Counted from the first letter of the stretch, positions 31,901 through 46,900 are shown. The stretch is 64,000 nucleotides of DNA from Cheiracanthium punctorium (GCA_038373885.1 JAWZYV010013269.1:80573-144572); one strand, 5' to 3'. The notes: generated from the letters alone by a model not told the origin. Program-made: numbers and translations.

Positions 31901-34900
31901 CAGTTAGTATTAATTCAGAACAGCGATCCGTTTTCATCTTTCGATCAGTTGCTTGTTGAGTGTGTTCAAAATTCTGCAAATAAATATAAGTTATATCTGA
32001 TATTATAATAAATTATAAATAAAACTAGTCAATATTTATTTACAAAGTAAAACTTAGTATTTCAAAAAAGTGTCATATTTTGTTTGTGTTTTTATTAGGT
32101 TTATTTATTATGAATCATTCAAAGAATATGTATTACATTTGGACACATTTAAGCTTGGTTCTAGATATTTGGCCGTTCTAAACCAAGTGAAAAAACAGCT
32201 ACAAAGAAGTAATTACATAGTTTTTTTTTTTTTTTTTCTCAACAGTTATATATATCAGATATCTTCAAGAAAATTTTCCTGGCCACACATTATGAAGCAG
32301 TTAGGCATATTTGGATTGAATTAAGCCACTAAGAATGAAATTCAAATTTTTATTTAGGCTGTGGGCCTAGTAGAAAGGCCAAGATATCCATGTGCATGTG
32401 AATTTATGTATCTAAAAGAAAACTTTTTCCTTCTTTATATTCACAAGTTGAAATGTTGCTATTCTCTTATGGAATGAGTGGGATAACAAAATAACATAAT
32501 TTCACTTTAACATCGTACTGCACTTGTAAGAAACACAAGGGCATAATTTTCTTCCTTTTTTACTTCCTTGTACGTAGTATAAGGAAGTAATGTGATCCCG
32601 AAAAATTTTGGGGGCCAAATTTCGACAAAAAAACCGATTTTGACTACCTCTAAATTTAATTTAAAATTTTTTTTCGATGCATCCTATCGTAGGCTAGCAT
32701 GCACGATCATATTAACGCGTCTGCAACTCATTTTGACCAGCGGCGAGTCTGCTGTGGCCAGTTTTTCCATGCCGTCTGTACGTACGTATGTACGTACGTA
32801 TGTACGTACGTACATACGTATGTATGTAACTCGCATATCTCAAAAACTATTGGTCGTAGAATGTTGAGATTTGATATTTAGGATTCTTCTATGATCTAGT
32901 TGTGCACCTCCCCTTTTGGTGGCAATCGAATGGATAGTTTATGTACAGGACCGCCCAAAAGATTCGAAATACATTACGCTCTATGGGCCGAAATTAATTA
33001 AACTCGCCTAATTCAAAAGCTATTAGGCGTAGAATGTCGAAACTTCATATTTTGGATAGTTGTAACATCTAGTTGTGCACCTCCCCTTTTGGTTCCATTC
33101 GACTGGATAGTTTATCTACAGGACTGCCCAAAACATTCGAAATACATTACGCTCAATGGGCCGAAACTCATTAAACTCGCATATCTCAAAAACTGTTAGG
33201 CGTAGAATGTTGAAACTTTATATTTAAGATTGTTGTAACATCTAGTTGTGCACCTCCCCTTTCGATTCCATTCGACTGAATAGTTTATCTACAGAACCGC
33301 CCAAAAGATTCGAAATACATTACGCTCTATGGGCCGAAATTCATCAAAGCGTTTTTTAGAGGTATTGGGCTATTTCAAACGACTCAGAAGTGATGTATGC
33401 TGTAAAGAGTTAGAAAATGAATTTCTCCATTAAAGAAGTGTCTTTATCATTTGTAGTTCTGCTACAGGAACACTCAAAAGATTTCCAATACATTACGGTC
33501 AATGGCAATTTTAGGGGCATTCATCCATTTCAAGCACAATATCGTCCTACCACATAAGTTAGGTAATGGTCCGACCACGGTCACGTGCCTCCCTCAAGAA
33601 CTATGCCAAAAGCCGCCAAGCTTGGCGACTTTTGGTGTACGTGTGTGCATATTTAACTCTCAAATCTCAAAAACTATTATGAAATTTCATATATAAGAAT
33701 GTTGTAACATCTAGTTGTGCATCTCGATTTTTGGTTCCAATCTACTGGAGAGTTTATTTACAGGACCACCGAAAAGAATTTCAGTACCTTAATGTCTATG
33801 GACATCTTCAATATAATACAACTGTAGACAGTCATTGTTTGGTACATGCCCAAAATCTCGCCGTCTGTCCTCGACCTTGGCGAGTTTTGGCGAAATATCG
33901 CCAAATTTGGCGATAGTCAGTCATTTGGTCCATGCCCAAAGTATCGCCATTTGTTATCGTTCTTGGCGAGATTTGGCGATAATCTGTCATTGTTGGTCCA
34001 TTCTTAATATCTCGCCAAATTGGTCCATTCTTAATATCTCGACATTGACGAGTTTCGCCGAAATATCGCCAAATTTGGCGCCAAAAATTATTTCGTATTT
34101 TGTATAACTCTAAAACTTTAACCCGTAGAATTTTGAACTTTTGTATTTAGAACTATATTATAATATCTAACGGTTTTCAATATCTTTTTTGACAGCAATC
34201 GACTGGGAATTTATTTACAGGGTGAGCCAAGTGACTTTAAATACATTAAGGTGTATGGATGCATTCAATTCATTGAAAGTCTGTGGTCAATGACTACTTT
34301 AGCTATCCCCAAAATCTCGCAAACTATTACAAGTTTGTCGGCTTTTGGTGAAATATCGCCAAATAAAGTGTCAGAAAGAAATCTTTCAAATTGAACTCAG
34401 CTTGGCGATATCGAAATGTTTGGCTAGAAATCGCTATATCTTACTATTATTGATATTTTATATCTTTCAAACAAATAAGTTTAGAGGAAGTGCGTAAAAA
34501 ACATTTTTGATTTAATAGACGTGCAAGGAAGTCATGTGTTGGACACATCAGATTTTTTTTTCTGTGCAATCTTACAACAGTTGCCTTTCTGGACATAGAG
34601 ACATTTACCAAAAATAAAAAGTTTTAAATAGCTGGGATAAAATAATGTTAAGTTGGCCCACTTAGCTCACCACACTGGTAGTTTAGTTTTTGAATGGAGG
34701 GGAAATTGTGTAAAGAACGAATTACAAAAATTTAAGAAAGATTTTTTTTTTTTTTTTAATGTACTTTATAAACACATAACTTGCTCTTTTCTACTATACT
34801 TAATTTTGAGATAAAATATATTTTAATATATAAAAACTAATTACATCATCAATGAATTTTTACAAAATTGCTTATAACTTTTAGATAGATGCTTTCAGGT

Positions 34901-37900
34901 GTTGCAAAATAGATATATCACTAGTATGACACATATATATACATAAAACTGACTTCAAATTACTTTACCAAAATGAAAAATTATTCCAGGTGAGTTTGGG
35001 CATTGACATCCAATGGCAACTTTTAAATCATTGACAATTTGTGCATGCGCAGAATCAATATTCATTTCCCATTAAGGGTTCCATGAAATCAATTCCTCAT
35101 ATATTCTTATGCATAATCTTTGGCAAATTAACATATTTAACAGAGCAAAATATTTGTGGTCGTGGTAGTTTCTGCTATAGAGAAATTTTACTGTAATAGT
35201 GCCATAGACTTAAGATTAAAGTGGGTTGAAAAACAGAATTTTGTAAGGGATTCACAAACAAAATTGGATATGTGTCATAATAAAATGCTCACAAAATTTC
35301 CAATCAAAAATAAAATAGATTAATTCCTCAAAATTTACCTCTCCTAATTTTCCTGTAACACATCGATCCGTAATAAGAGAAAATACAGGTCCAGGACATG
35401 CAATTGTGACACTAATATTTGTCTGAATCAATTCAGTGCGCAAGCATTCAAAATATCCCTGCAAAAAGAAAAGACTTTAGTAAAAATGAAATAAAGATAA
35501 CAATAATGATTTCAAAACATCGTGCTTTTTCTTACATGTAAGGCATGCTTAGATCCTGTATAAGCAGAAGAAAAAGGAGCACCTAAGGAGGAAAATCAAA
35601 TTTACTGAAATGGACTACAAATATTTATCATTATAATAATTTTTGGAAAACGAAAGAAAACTGAAATGGAAATAAAATTCTTGAAAACACCATTTCAATA
35701 ACTTCATTGATCCTATCAGGAGATACAGATGAATTTTTCTTCATCGGGAGGAAAGTACTAAATCCTACAAAATTTCCTATTCAAGCTATTTGGAAAAAAA
35801 AAGAATAGATTTTAAAGCTACCATACTGTTTTAAAAATAAAACAAGTGGGAATGTTTTTTTCACCTGATTTATAATCACTTGTGTATAGTTATATAGGTC
35901 TATTGCTTGTGAGCAATAAACCTATACAACTTATGAATGGGAGTGTGATGCAGATCATCACATATCTATTTTTAATTATCAATTGCTTAATTGTTAATTA
36001 TTTCTAAATTTAATCTGTGTTCAAAATTTATTCTTTGCACTTTCAATTTGGATTTTCTTCGATTCACCTGTAAAGTTTTATTTCTGCACCTGCCATATTT
36101 AAAAGCAATCTTCCGTTTTCATTTATTTTTTCTTTTATATTTCACTTTTGCATTTGTAAAGCCTAGCATTTCAGTTTCGATGGTTTGTTTATGACCCTGT
36201 ATGGCATCCAATCTATAAATAACATTGGCTTTCATTTTGGGTTACAATTTAGCTGATAGATTGTTTGTTTTATCCTGCTGGCCTGTCAGGGATTCAAAAA
36301 TAATTATATAGAAATGTATTTAAAGTCTACTGGCATCTCTTTGTCGTGCCCTTGGGTGTGTTTTGCTTCTGTTACTACTCTCTTGGCTTGAGTTTTCCGA
36401 TCTGCTGTTGACGTGAAAAGCTGCGTCTCTTTGGGGTCTGCCCGGCCACTGCAGGACTTAATATTTTTGAAGTTTATAATATGTGTTGATTTGTTAAATA
36501 AAATGACAACTATTTGGAAGAGTGTATAAAGCTTAATACAGTTTACACTCTTAAAAATCTCTATAAAAAAATAGTCTGAAAATACTGAGACTTAATTAAC
36601 AATTTTAAGTAAATACAAAACAGTTGGTTGCTTTTTTTGTTCTTAAATAAAATGATGTGGGTGATGAATTCTATAAGACTTAAAAATCAAAGGCAGACTA
36701 ATTACCTTATTTAATAATTTTAACTGAATTATTTTACAGTTAATGTACAATATATGTATGGATAATAAAGACTCAAAATTATATGATTTTTCATACTGCA
36801 CCATGAATCATGGTAAGATCAGTTGATTCTTGTTCAATTAAGATGCAAAATATTTTACAGATAAACCAGTTACAGGCTCAGCAGTTCAACAAGTAAATTT
36901 TGTATTAGCTAAAGAATCCTTTCAATTTGTTAAATCATTTCACAATTAAAAGCTGGAATGCATAAGAATTACATAAATTAAATGCTGAAAGTATAATCAG
37001 GGTGTCTACCACATAAAGTAAATGTGGTCATGTGTTTATTTCATGGGAAAACATTAAAATACTATTCGTATACTATTTTAAAAAGAATTTTATAAATAGC
37101 ATACAAACTTGATTTCTTGACCATAACAAATACTTAACCCTAGTATCAAAAGTACATTATTACAATATTTTGTAAGCTGTAGAATATGCATCACATGCAT
37201 TTTTCTATAAATAGGTTACAATCATAAAAATTCCAACATAGGGTACCAGGCGAAATACACAAAAAATGACAGATAAAATGACATAGTCAATTAATATTGT
37301 TTTAATATGGCAATAATAAAACTAAAAATTTAGGGGGGTTAAGCCCCTGACAAGGCTCAAACAGCTGAGTTTTATGTATGTGTATGTATATATATATATA
37401 TATATAAGATCCTTTTATAAAAAAGCAACTACTTTATTCTACAGAAGCAAAAATGAATTAACATTTAACATTAGATAGATTTGAGTAGTTCTCCAATCAG
37501 GGACAAATTGGCATGTGAAAATTTCAAAAATCAAAACCTTGTAGAAATACTTCAAAAATTTTATTGTAGTATCCTCAACAAGATGCAAATTAAAAGCAAA
37601 TACATTCATAAAATAAAATTCAAAATTTTGCAATTTATTAAATATATTTTAAAATCAAGAGCTCCAGAGGAATGATGCTTCTGCCAGGGGTATGATGAAA
37701 TTAACAATTTGCTTGCAATTCAACATGGTGCATAAATATTAAAACTTAAAGGGTCATTTATTTATAACAATTTGTCATAAATAAATGATAAAAAGTAAGA
37801 AAAATGAATTATCTTTATATTAGCATGAAAAATTTATTTTAAGCTATAAATTCTATTGATACATGATTTTAATTATTGTGTCATTATTGATCTTATGAAG

Positions 37901-40900
37901 CCTTTCTTAATGCATAGAATCATTATAAACCATTTATAAAAACAACATTTATAAAAAAAACGTTATAAAATATTTGACTTAGTATAAAATTAAGAAACTA
38001 TTAGTTTTTTAATGCAAATTAAGTGTATTTGAAAGTAAAAAATTAACAACTGGCTGCAAAAATGTAAAAGTTATTGAAATGAAAAGTTGTTGCTCTACTT
38101 CCACATGGTATTGGTTATGAAATCATTATTACTATATCTGATAACGGATGGGTAAGAATATCTGGTTTTGATGGACATTTAAAAACTTTTTTTCCCAGCT
38201 TAACTCCATAGTGCTAACTTTTATTTCTATGGCAGAAACAATTTAAATTTTTCACCATAGTATGATGAGTTGTTATACTTCACTATAACTCAGTCACTTA
38301 TTTTCAGTTATTTATAATTCTGCACTTTTGTATTTATGAGAGAAGATTCATTATCCAAGTTTTTTTTTAAATGTATTAGCAATGTATGATCATACCGAAG
38401 CTCACCAATTGCTTATTTGCATGATTTTTCATGAAGACTACATTCAAATCAACTTAGTTTCCAAAAAATTGACTCCATTGGATTATCATCTGACCAACAT
38501 ACTACTTGGTGCACTTTTAAAGATCCTGGAAATAGCCTCAAACTTTTCTTACGAAGTCTACTTTGTTGTTTTGCAATATTTTCTTTAGGTATAATTGCTA
38601 AATTTATGTTTGAACAGCATTTCTTCATAGCATCTAATTTTTTGATAGCGTTTTCGCTCCTTTTCTCTCTTCAATTTTAATTTATCTTCTCAATTTATTT
38701 TTGGTTTTCCTATAACTTGAACAAACACTACAAAGGGAAAAAAATTATAAATTTCCCAATATTAAAAAATTATTAAATAAAACCCGCCTGAAATATTCTT
38801 ATTTTTATAAATATTTACTGCACATGTTTTGTGCGCTTTTTTTTTTTTTCCTGAATTGCATTTGCAATGAAATAAAATAGGTACTACATGCATAAAGTTT
38901 ACCCTACAGTAAACATTTTAAAAGTAATTCTACCACAATATCAATAAATATATTTTTAGTAACTCATTATATTCTACTGTTGCATTTTCAAATCTTGAAT
39001 ATATTATTTAAAATTTAGAGAAATTTTGCTTACTTAACAGAAAAAAAGAATGCTTTTTTAAAATAAATATTTAAGTATTTTAGTATGCTTTTAAGCTTTT
39101 CAAAATTATTTAAACAGCTCAAAAGATAATGAAAATATATCAATTTACTGTTACATTCTTAATATAGATTTACAGAACTTTTGTTCTCAAAAATTTAGCA
39201 AGGATTAATTAATGAGTTACAGATTATTAATTAAGAAATGTCATTCCCCTGGTTATCACATCACACCCCTGGCTTCAAATCTGTCAGGAGAAGGATGGCA
39301 GAGGAATGATGAATTGTATATTAATGTATTTTTTTCTAATAGTGACTGCATATTTTAAGCCTAGAATTTTATGCAAGTTACTAAAACTACTAATGAATAA
39401 AAAACTTCCATCATTTTATTACAATTATAAATATGGAAGTTTTAATAAAGTCCAGGGGAATGATATTGCAAAAACACACCCATATGATTAATACAGTTTC
39501 TTTGATGATGACGAAGAAAAGTTGCAGTTTACAATAACTTTTGCAGTGCAGAAACTTAAAGGTGCATGTTTATCTAAAAAATCAGTATTAGTTTGATGTG
39601 GCAACTACCTGGTAGCTGCCATGCAAGTGAACACAAGTAGCCAGAGGATTGATGGGAACATCCAGGGACAGCCATTTAATTGACAATAAGAACAAAAAAA
39701 AATTATTATATAATATCATATGATATTTTTAATAATGATATCTTCTCTGAATAATGTTACAAAATTTATAAATTTAACATGCTCCTTAATGATGTATTAA
39801 AAAGCATTTCAAAAGCAAGTTTGTTCTAGGGACAGCCATGGGAATGATCACTACTGCATTTAGCATTTTTTTTTAAATATTATAAAACAAAATTACTTCT
39901 TGCCACTGCAAACCACACTACTAATATTCAAACAAAGGCAGACAATATAAGAAAAATCAATTTGATAAAACATTGTGAATGCAAGTGTAGTAAACAACCC
40001 AGGACTTTAATTTTTCCCTTTATTGAAGAACAACCCATTTACTAATTTGTATTATAAAGATCAAGTTCATCATTTTAATTCATAGAAAATGTTAATTACC
40101 TATTTTCCCAGCCAAGCTACTAGTCACTACAATGTGCCCTTTGTTCTTTTCCAAAAAGTGCTTCAAAACTTTTCTGGTTAAATTTACAGCTCCAAAGACA
40201 TTAACACTGAAAAGCTTCTGATCGACGTCTATGTCAATATCATGAAATTCTGCTCTTTGAGACACTCCAGCATTATTGACAAGAATGTCGATCTGAAAGG
40301 GAAAAACAGCAATATGAGAGAAGAAAAAAAGTGAGTTGCAAGAGTATTTTGCAATTGATACATAAATTAAATAACACTAACAATAAGCACAGCCAGATCT
40401 GTACGATTATGTAACATTAATCTTTCTATCACATGCTTTATTCAACTCTTTACGTATGGTGCCCTTGCTGTGAGGGCATAAAAAAGTCTGAAATATTGAC
40501 AATTGGTCACAAAAATACTCAAACATTAGTCAATTTCCAAGTTTTGATTCACAAAGAATAAATTTAATTTCAATTCAATACAATAAATATGTCACAGTTA
40601 AATGAGAATTCTTTACTCTTTTTAATTTCCAGTAAAAAATATCAATTATTTGTAAAATTGATGCCAGAATTATTTTTATCAATACTGGCATCTTCTGAAA
40701 ACTATAGAATGCAATGAAAATGCTTTGATATAAAAGAACAGCTGGAAAAAACTACACGGCATGAATGGCCCCAGCATTGAAGAGTGCAGCTGTTGCCATC
40801 GCTCAATTTAACTAGCAGCAACATTATGGTAAATCGAATTGCCAATTGTGTGCCACAGAGATAGAAAACTTCTTTTGACAAAGCTGGCATGCAGCCATAC

Positions 40901-43900
40901 AGCCAGCTGTGTTAAAAGAAGTTATTTGTACTTGTAGGGGTCGATACAGGAATATTTTCCAGGGTCCCATTTTTGTGAAAACTAAAGCGTCCTTTATAAT
41001 CCAATCCCAATTCCCCAGACAGATCTTTGCATCCAATTTTAGAATTTTAACTGCAATGACTATCTCCAAGGACACTTTCATTGTATTGGAGTGAGAGATA
41101 TTCCTGACTGTCCTATTTGTTCCATTGGAGGGACTATGAATTTTAATCACTTAACAGTTTGTGCTACTTTACTTTGGCCAACACCAATTTTAGTTTTACC
41201 TCTTGAAAACTATTTTACTAAGGATAGTTTGTATTGGGCTGCACGAAGGGATATAGTCTATGCAACTCAGTCCTCGGCATAATTAAAAAAAAAAAACTTT
41301 ATTTTTGTAAATTTCAGTATTTATTTTTGTGATTTTCAACCAGGGTTAGAAATTGGGAAGAAAAATCTAGGCATCAGAGGCACCAAACTATTTTTTTTTT
41401 TTTTTTTTAGTTGCCAAACTGTTCCACATACATGGGGGCCATGCCCACAGTTCTCATATTATCGTTAAGATTTTCATACTAATATAACCTGGAGGTGGTT
41501 CAACACATACTATGGGCAGGGTGGGGCCATGCCCCCCAGCTATCAATTATTATGATTTTCAAACTGGTATAATCTGGAAGTGGTTCAACACTAACATATA
41601 GTATTTTTTTTACCCTTGACTTGCCCCCCCCCCTCTTACAAAAATCATATGAGCATGTGTGCTCATTAGGGTGTTCCTTATATTGGGCCAAAAAAAGTTT
41701 TTGATGAAATTTTTTTGCCTGCCCCCTAAATTTTTTCTTTTTGATCAGATTAACTCATGTGTAATGTTTTAGTCTAGCAAGATGAAATTAACCCGAGCCA
41801 ACCTGAGACAGAGTTTTCAATGTTACAATGGATGATACAATGCATTTAGAACAAATGAAATACTCAGTGTTATTAATTAAAAATTATACTCAATACATTA
41901 GAGATGAGTTCGGGCTCATTTTTTGAAGCCCGAGCCCGAAGACTTTTAATCCGAGCCCGCCCGAGCCCGAGCAATATTATTTAAGTCGGAGCCCGAGCCC
42001 GAAGTTTCAGCTAAAGATAAGTAAAATTCAAAGAAGTAATTCTTTGATAGAATACAATAAATTTTGCTAATTAATTTGTGCAAATTAAAGATAAATATAG
42101 TTGCAAATTTTTAATGCACTTTCTAATTTTTATATCTATGTTCATGAAATAATGTCGGATCTCATGACTAACTAAACAATATAAGCCGCCGTTCTGAAAT
42201 ACCCAAAGAGTTTCCTGCGCCTTCTAGGCACCCGTGCCGCTATTTTTACTTTCCGAACATGTACCATGTAAGGAAAGTATTGTAATCATGAAAAAATTCG
42301 AATTCGAGATTTTGATGTATTTACACGTTTTGAGATCTTCTGAACTCATTTGTGCTATTTTTATGAGATGTGTGTGTGTGCGTGTGTGTGTTTGTGTGTA
42401 TGTGAATGAACACGATAGCTTTTAAACGGGGCATTCGATTGAGCTCAAACTGGGTATATATGTCATAAACCACCGTCGCAAGACCGGTATTGATTTTGGT
42501 GTCTATAGGAATTATAGTTTTTCTGCAGGGCTACAACAAAGATTTCTTTTACATTATGGCCTATGGGGGGAAATTCTTGAAAGTGCGCTAGCGTTTAAAC
42601 GATACATTCGATTGAGCTCAAATTGGATATATATGTTATAAACCACCAAAGACCGGTATTGATTTTGGTGTGTATAGGACTTATAGTTTTCTTGCAGGGC
42701 TACGACAAAGATTTATTTTATATTATGGCTTAATGGCATATGGGGAGAAATTCTTGAGAGTGCGCAAGCGTTTAAACGGTGCATTCGATGGAGTTTCAAT
42801 TTGGTATATATGTTTGAATTATTCATCGATTAAAATTTATTTAAATACTTGGTCATGATCTTAATCGTAAGTGTTCGGAAAGTCGAGTGGAGTCACTCCA
42901 GATTTTTTTTTTATAAGTACTTTTATTTTCCATATGAATTACTTTAAAAAAATCTGTTTCAGGGAGTATGTTCAATAAAATAGAAATTTTTCACGAGCCC
43001 GAGCCCGAACGCAAATGTGAATTACAGAGCCCGAGCCCGGTTTGGGCCCGGGCTCGGGCTCGGGCTTTCGGGCTCGGGCTGAGCCCGTCTCATCTCTACA
43101 ATACATAACCAACAAACATATACATCAATACTTTTGTATGCTTCTTGGTGCAGAACTTAAAATTAGTGTGGATATTTTTTTTTTAACATAAATATTTTGC
43201 AATCTCAATGTAAGTTGAGATGATGATGTACATAACGAGGATCAAATTATTTTGTTCATCATTAACTTCATTAATAGTTTAACCCATGTCCTGCATTAAT
43301 TTAACTATGCTTCCAACAGTCTCTGTTTTCCACACAATAATTTTTTATTTGGACTTCCAAGTATGACAGATTTTCGCAAATTGAAAGGCAATCTTGTTCA
43401 AAGAGGTGTCCAAATGAAGGCGATTTAAAAAGGTTTTGGTTTTAGTAGACACAAAATCATCTAATATTTCCTGGAAAATACAGTAGTAACAAAACTACAA
43501 TGTGCAAATACAAATATAGCATTCCTAAGTAATAGTAGTATATATACTTCGTGAACAGAAGAAATATGTCTGTTCCATGTGTAAGACACTCACAAGCTGG
43601 TTTGCAACGAATTTCAATTTCACTCATACACAAACATTCTCATTAAAAAAATTATAAAATTGAGAATTCTTCTGATAAATACTAAAAGTGCTGCATGAAT
43701 TTCTTTTAAACTGCACATGAAAGTGTTTCATCAAGCCTTTTGTACAATTTTAACAATTTTAAGACGTGGAAGTTCAGCCTAGGTGCTAGGTGATTAATTA
43801 CATATACAGTTCCTATGAATAATGAAACATTTTTCAAAGACTCTTATTCGGCAGATAAAGTAAGCTGCAATCTGAACAAAACCGTTTTTTAAAGAATAAA

Positions 43901-46900
43901 TTTCTCTTGCCATCAAGATTGGTGCACAGCACTCAAATATAAATTTTTCATTTATTTTCAGGATATCTTCCAAAAAGCATTATGTATATTTCAGTAAATT
44001 CTTTAATGCCATCTCTCAGTATTTGTTTAATTGATTCTCTTTTTCCACAGTTGGTAATATTTCTTAATTTCTGTCTGATTGATGCCATTCCACATGTTCT
44101 TCCCCATTTTTGATATTAATATTGACATTTTTTCAATTTTTTCTCAAGTCTTTGAAAAGTAGTACGTCAGGATTTTTCTCTACCTCACACATTTTCCTTT
44201 CACATACACTTAGAAAAATTAGGTCATATGTGTGATGACGGCATGGAAATAAAGAACTGCAATATCTTTTAATAATTTTTGTTCTAAAAGGATTTATGCA
44301 CCATTAAAGTACTCATTGTTTGATTGCAGTGCCACTGCATAAAATTTATACCTTAATTTAAAGATACCAATGAGTTTAACAGTTCGAAAAGCATATGCTT
44401 ACGAGCTGTTTTCTGTCACCAAAAGATGCAATAGTTGACAGTCTTTCATCTTTTGTATTGCTGACACTTTATACTGATAAAAGCTTACCATCCCAGTGAA
44501 CAGTAAAAATCTGAGATACGGTCTTTCGAAATGCTCTTTCTTTCTGAAATCAGCACATTCCTTTCTTTTAATTTGTCAGATTCTGTGAACTGATCATTTA
44601 TTAATAATAAACTGTTAAGCAGGTATTAGTATCTAGTATTTCTAACAATGCATGAAGACCAAGAGACTAACAACAATCAGAAAAGCATTGCTACCAAAAA
44701 GCCGATAATGGTTTTCAACTTTCACATTGTCTCAAGTCGGTACGTGTTAAAATATGTTTATCGACCCAAAAATTTGTATGGGTTAATCTTGAAGCAAATG
44801 CAACCAAAAAAGGGTTAGACCAAGAGACTAACAACAATCAGAAAAGCATTGCTACCAAAGAGCCCGATAATGGTTTTCAACTTTCACATTCTGTCGCAAG
44901 TTGGCACATGCTAAAATATGTTTATCGATATCGACCCAAAAATTTGTATGGGTTAATCTTGAAGCAAATGGAACCAAACAAGGGGGTGGGCATTTAAAAA
45001 ATTAAAAGATGGAAAATAAATAAGGGACACCTCCAGGTGCCCATGTCCACATATCTGCAGTTTCGAAAAATTTTGTTTTGTTTATGTGTATAAACTCTAA
45101 ACAGGTGTTAATATATTCGTAAAAGATACAATATTCATAAGAAGGCATTTTAATTAATTGCATTTACTTTTAAGGTTTGATTTCTTTCACATTGTTTTAT
45201 AAAAGGGCCGTTTTAATTGGGGGTAGTGGGGGAGTCTCCCCCAAACACTCACAAAATTCTATTATACTTGGCAAAATTAGACACCTAGTTGGCAAACTTG
45301 GCAAAAAAATGATAACGAAAACTATAATTTACTTTCTGTTTCTGGTACACTTGGCAAAATTAAGCAAATCCAGTTGGCAAAAGTAAAACATTGGTAATGT
45401 AGTTAGTAAAAAAAGAAATAAGTTGGTAAAAACCGATATTTGACTTGGCAGTTTATCGACATCTCCTCCCCCCCTTAAAAATGTCTTAGCAATGGCTCTG
45501 CTTGAAATCAATGGTATTTTTAGGGGCACGTTTTAATTATTTTTATTTTCATGATGGACCATAACATGTGTTAAAAATGGTCTGCATTTATCGTTAAAGG
45601 AAAAAAAATATAGTGTTTGTTCAGGGCTTTTACAGATTTCACAGCTTTTGCTTCCTGACTTCCCGACTTTATCTGCTGCCCGAATTTGGCTTCTTCATAC
45701 CCTTGAATTTATATTTGCTGTTTATTCTAACTCCGTGTATTAGGCATATTCAACAATTCTCACTTTAAATTATATAGTGAATGAGTGTTCAACACAACAG
45801 CAAATATTTTTCTTGCATTTCCCTGACCTTTCTTCAATTTCTGCTAATTTCCCTGACTTTTTTCCCAAATCCCTGACCAAAACTCATTTCCCTGACTTTC
45901 CAGGTCTGTAGAAACCCTGTTGTTGACAAATAAGAATAAAAATGTCAAACAGTAAGGCCTGGGGAAAAGGCTGTTGGAGGCTAAAAGCATTAAAACGGTT
46001 ACCCGGCACTTTGCTCAGCTTTGTTTATTAACTGTGCAGTGTAGAAAAATAAGTTAGGCATCAAAAATGATAACTGCCTCTGAAATTGTGGCTGTCAAAA
46101 TGAAATTTACAGTTGCAAAATGTGACTAAGAACTGCTAATTTCAAACTGCACGTTCAACAATCTATTTTTGTGAATTTTCATACCAATTTTTGTAAAAGT
46201 CACTTTTTTACTTTTCCGAACATGTACCATGTAAGGAAAGTATTGTAATTATGAAAAAATTCGACTTCGAGATTTTGGTGTATTGACACGTTTTGAGGTC
46301 TTCTGAATTCATTTATGGTATTTTTACAAGATGTATGTATGAGTGTGTGTGTGTGTATATGTGAGTGAACACGATAGCTCCTAAATAGGGCATTCGATTG
46401 CACTCAAATTGGGTACATATGTTATAAACCACCATCACAAGACCAGTATTGATTTTGGTATGTTTAGGACTTATAGTTTATCTACAGGGCTACGACAAAG
46501 ATTTCTTTTACATTATGGCCTATGGTGAGAAATTCTCGAAAGTACGATAGCATTTAAACAGTACATTTGATTGAGTTCAAATTGAAAAAAACTAAGAATT
46601 TTTGCTGAATTATTCATTGATTAAAATTTACTTAAATGCTTGGTAATGATCTTAATCGTAAGTGTTTGGAAAGTTGAGTGGAGTCACTCCAGATTTTTTG
46701 AAAAATAATTTACAAAACAAATTAAAATATACGATAAAATGCCAATAAAAGGTTGTTTTAATTGATTGTATTTTCATGAAGGGGCCGTAAAACAAATCCA
46801 AATTTCATCTGCATCGATCCCTGGCTTGTCAAAAATTTCGTACTAGTTTGTTAAAAAATGTACTTTGTTGAATGTACATGCTTCAATAAATAGAAAGTAT

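Noticed and set aside
32592..32867. Frames encoding Tyr-Val-Arg-Thr repeats
   Set aside because: They are translations of the tetranucleotide array in the Helentron-like element.
45177..45529. Overlapping frames on both strands near 45.2-45.5 kb
   Set aside because: TTGGCAAA-rich repeated sequence with no protein resemblance; probably old transposon debris.
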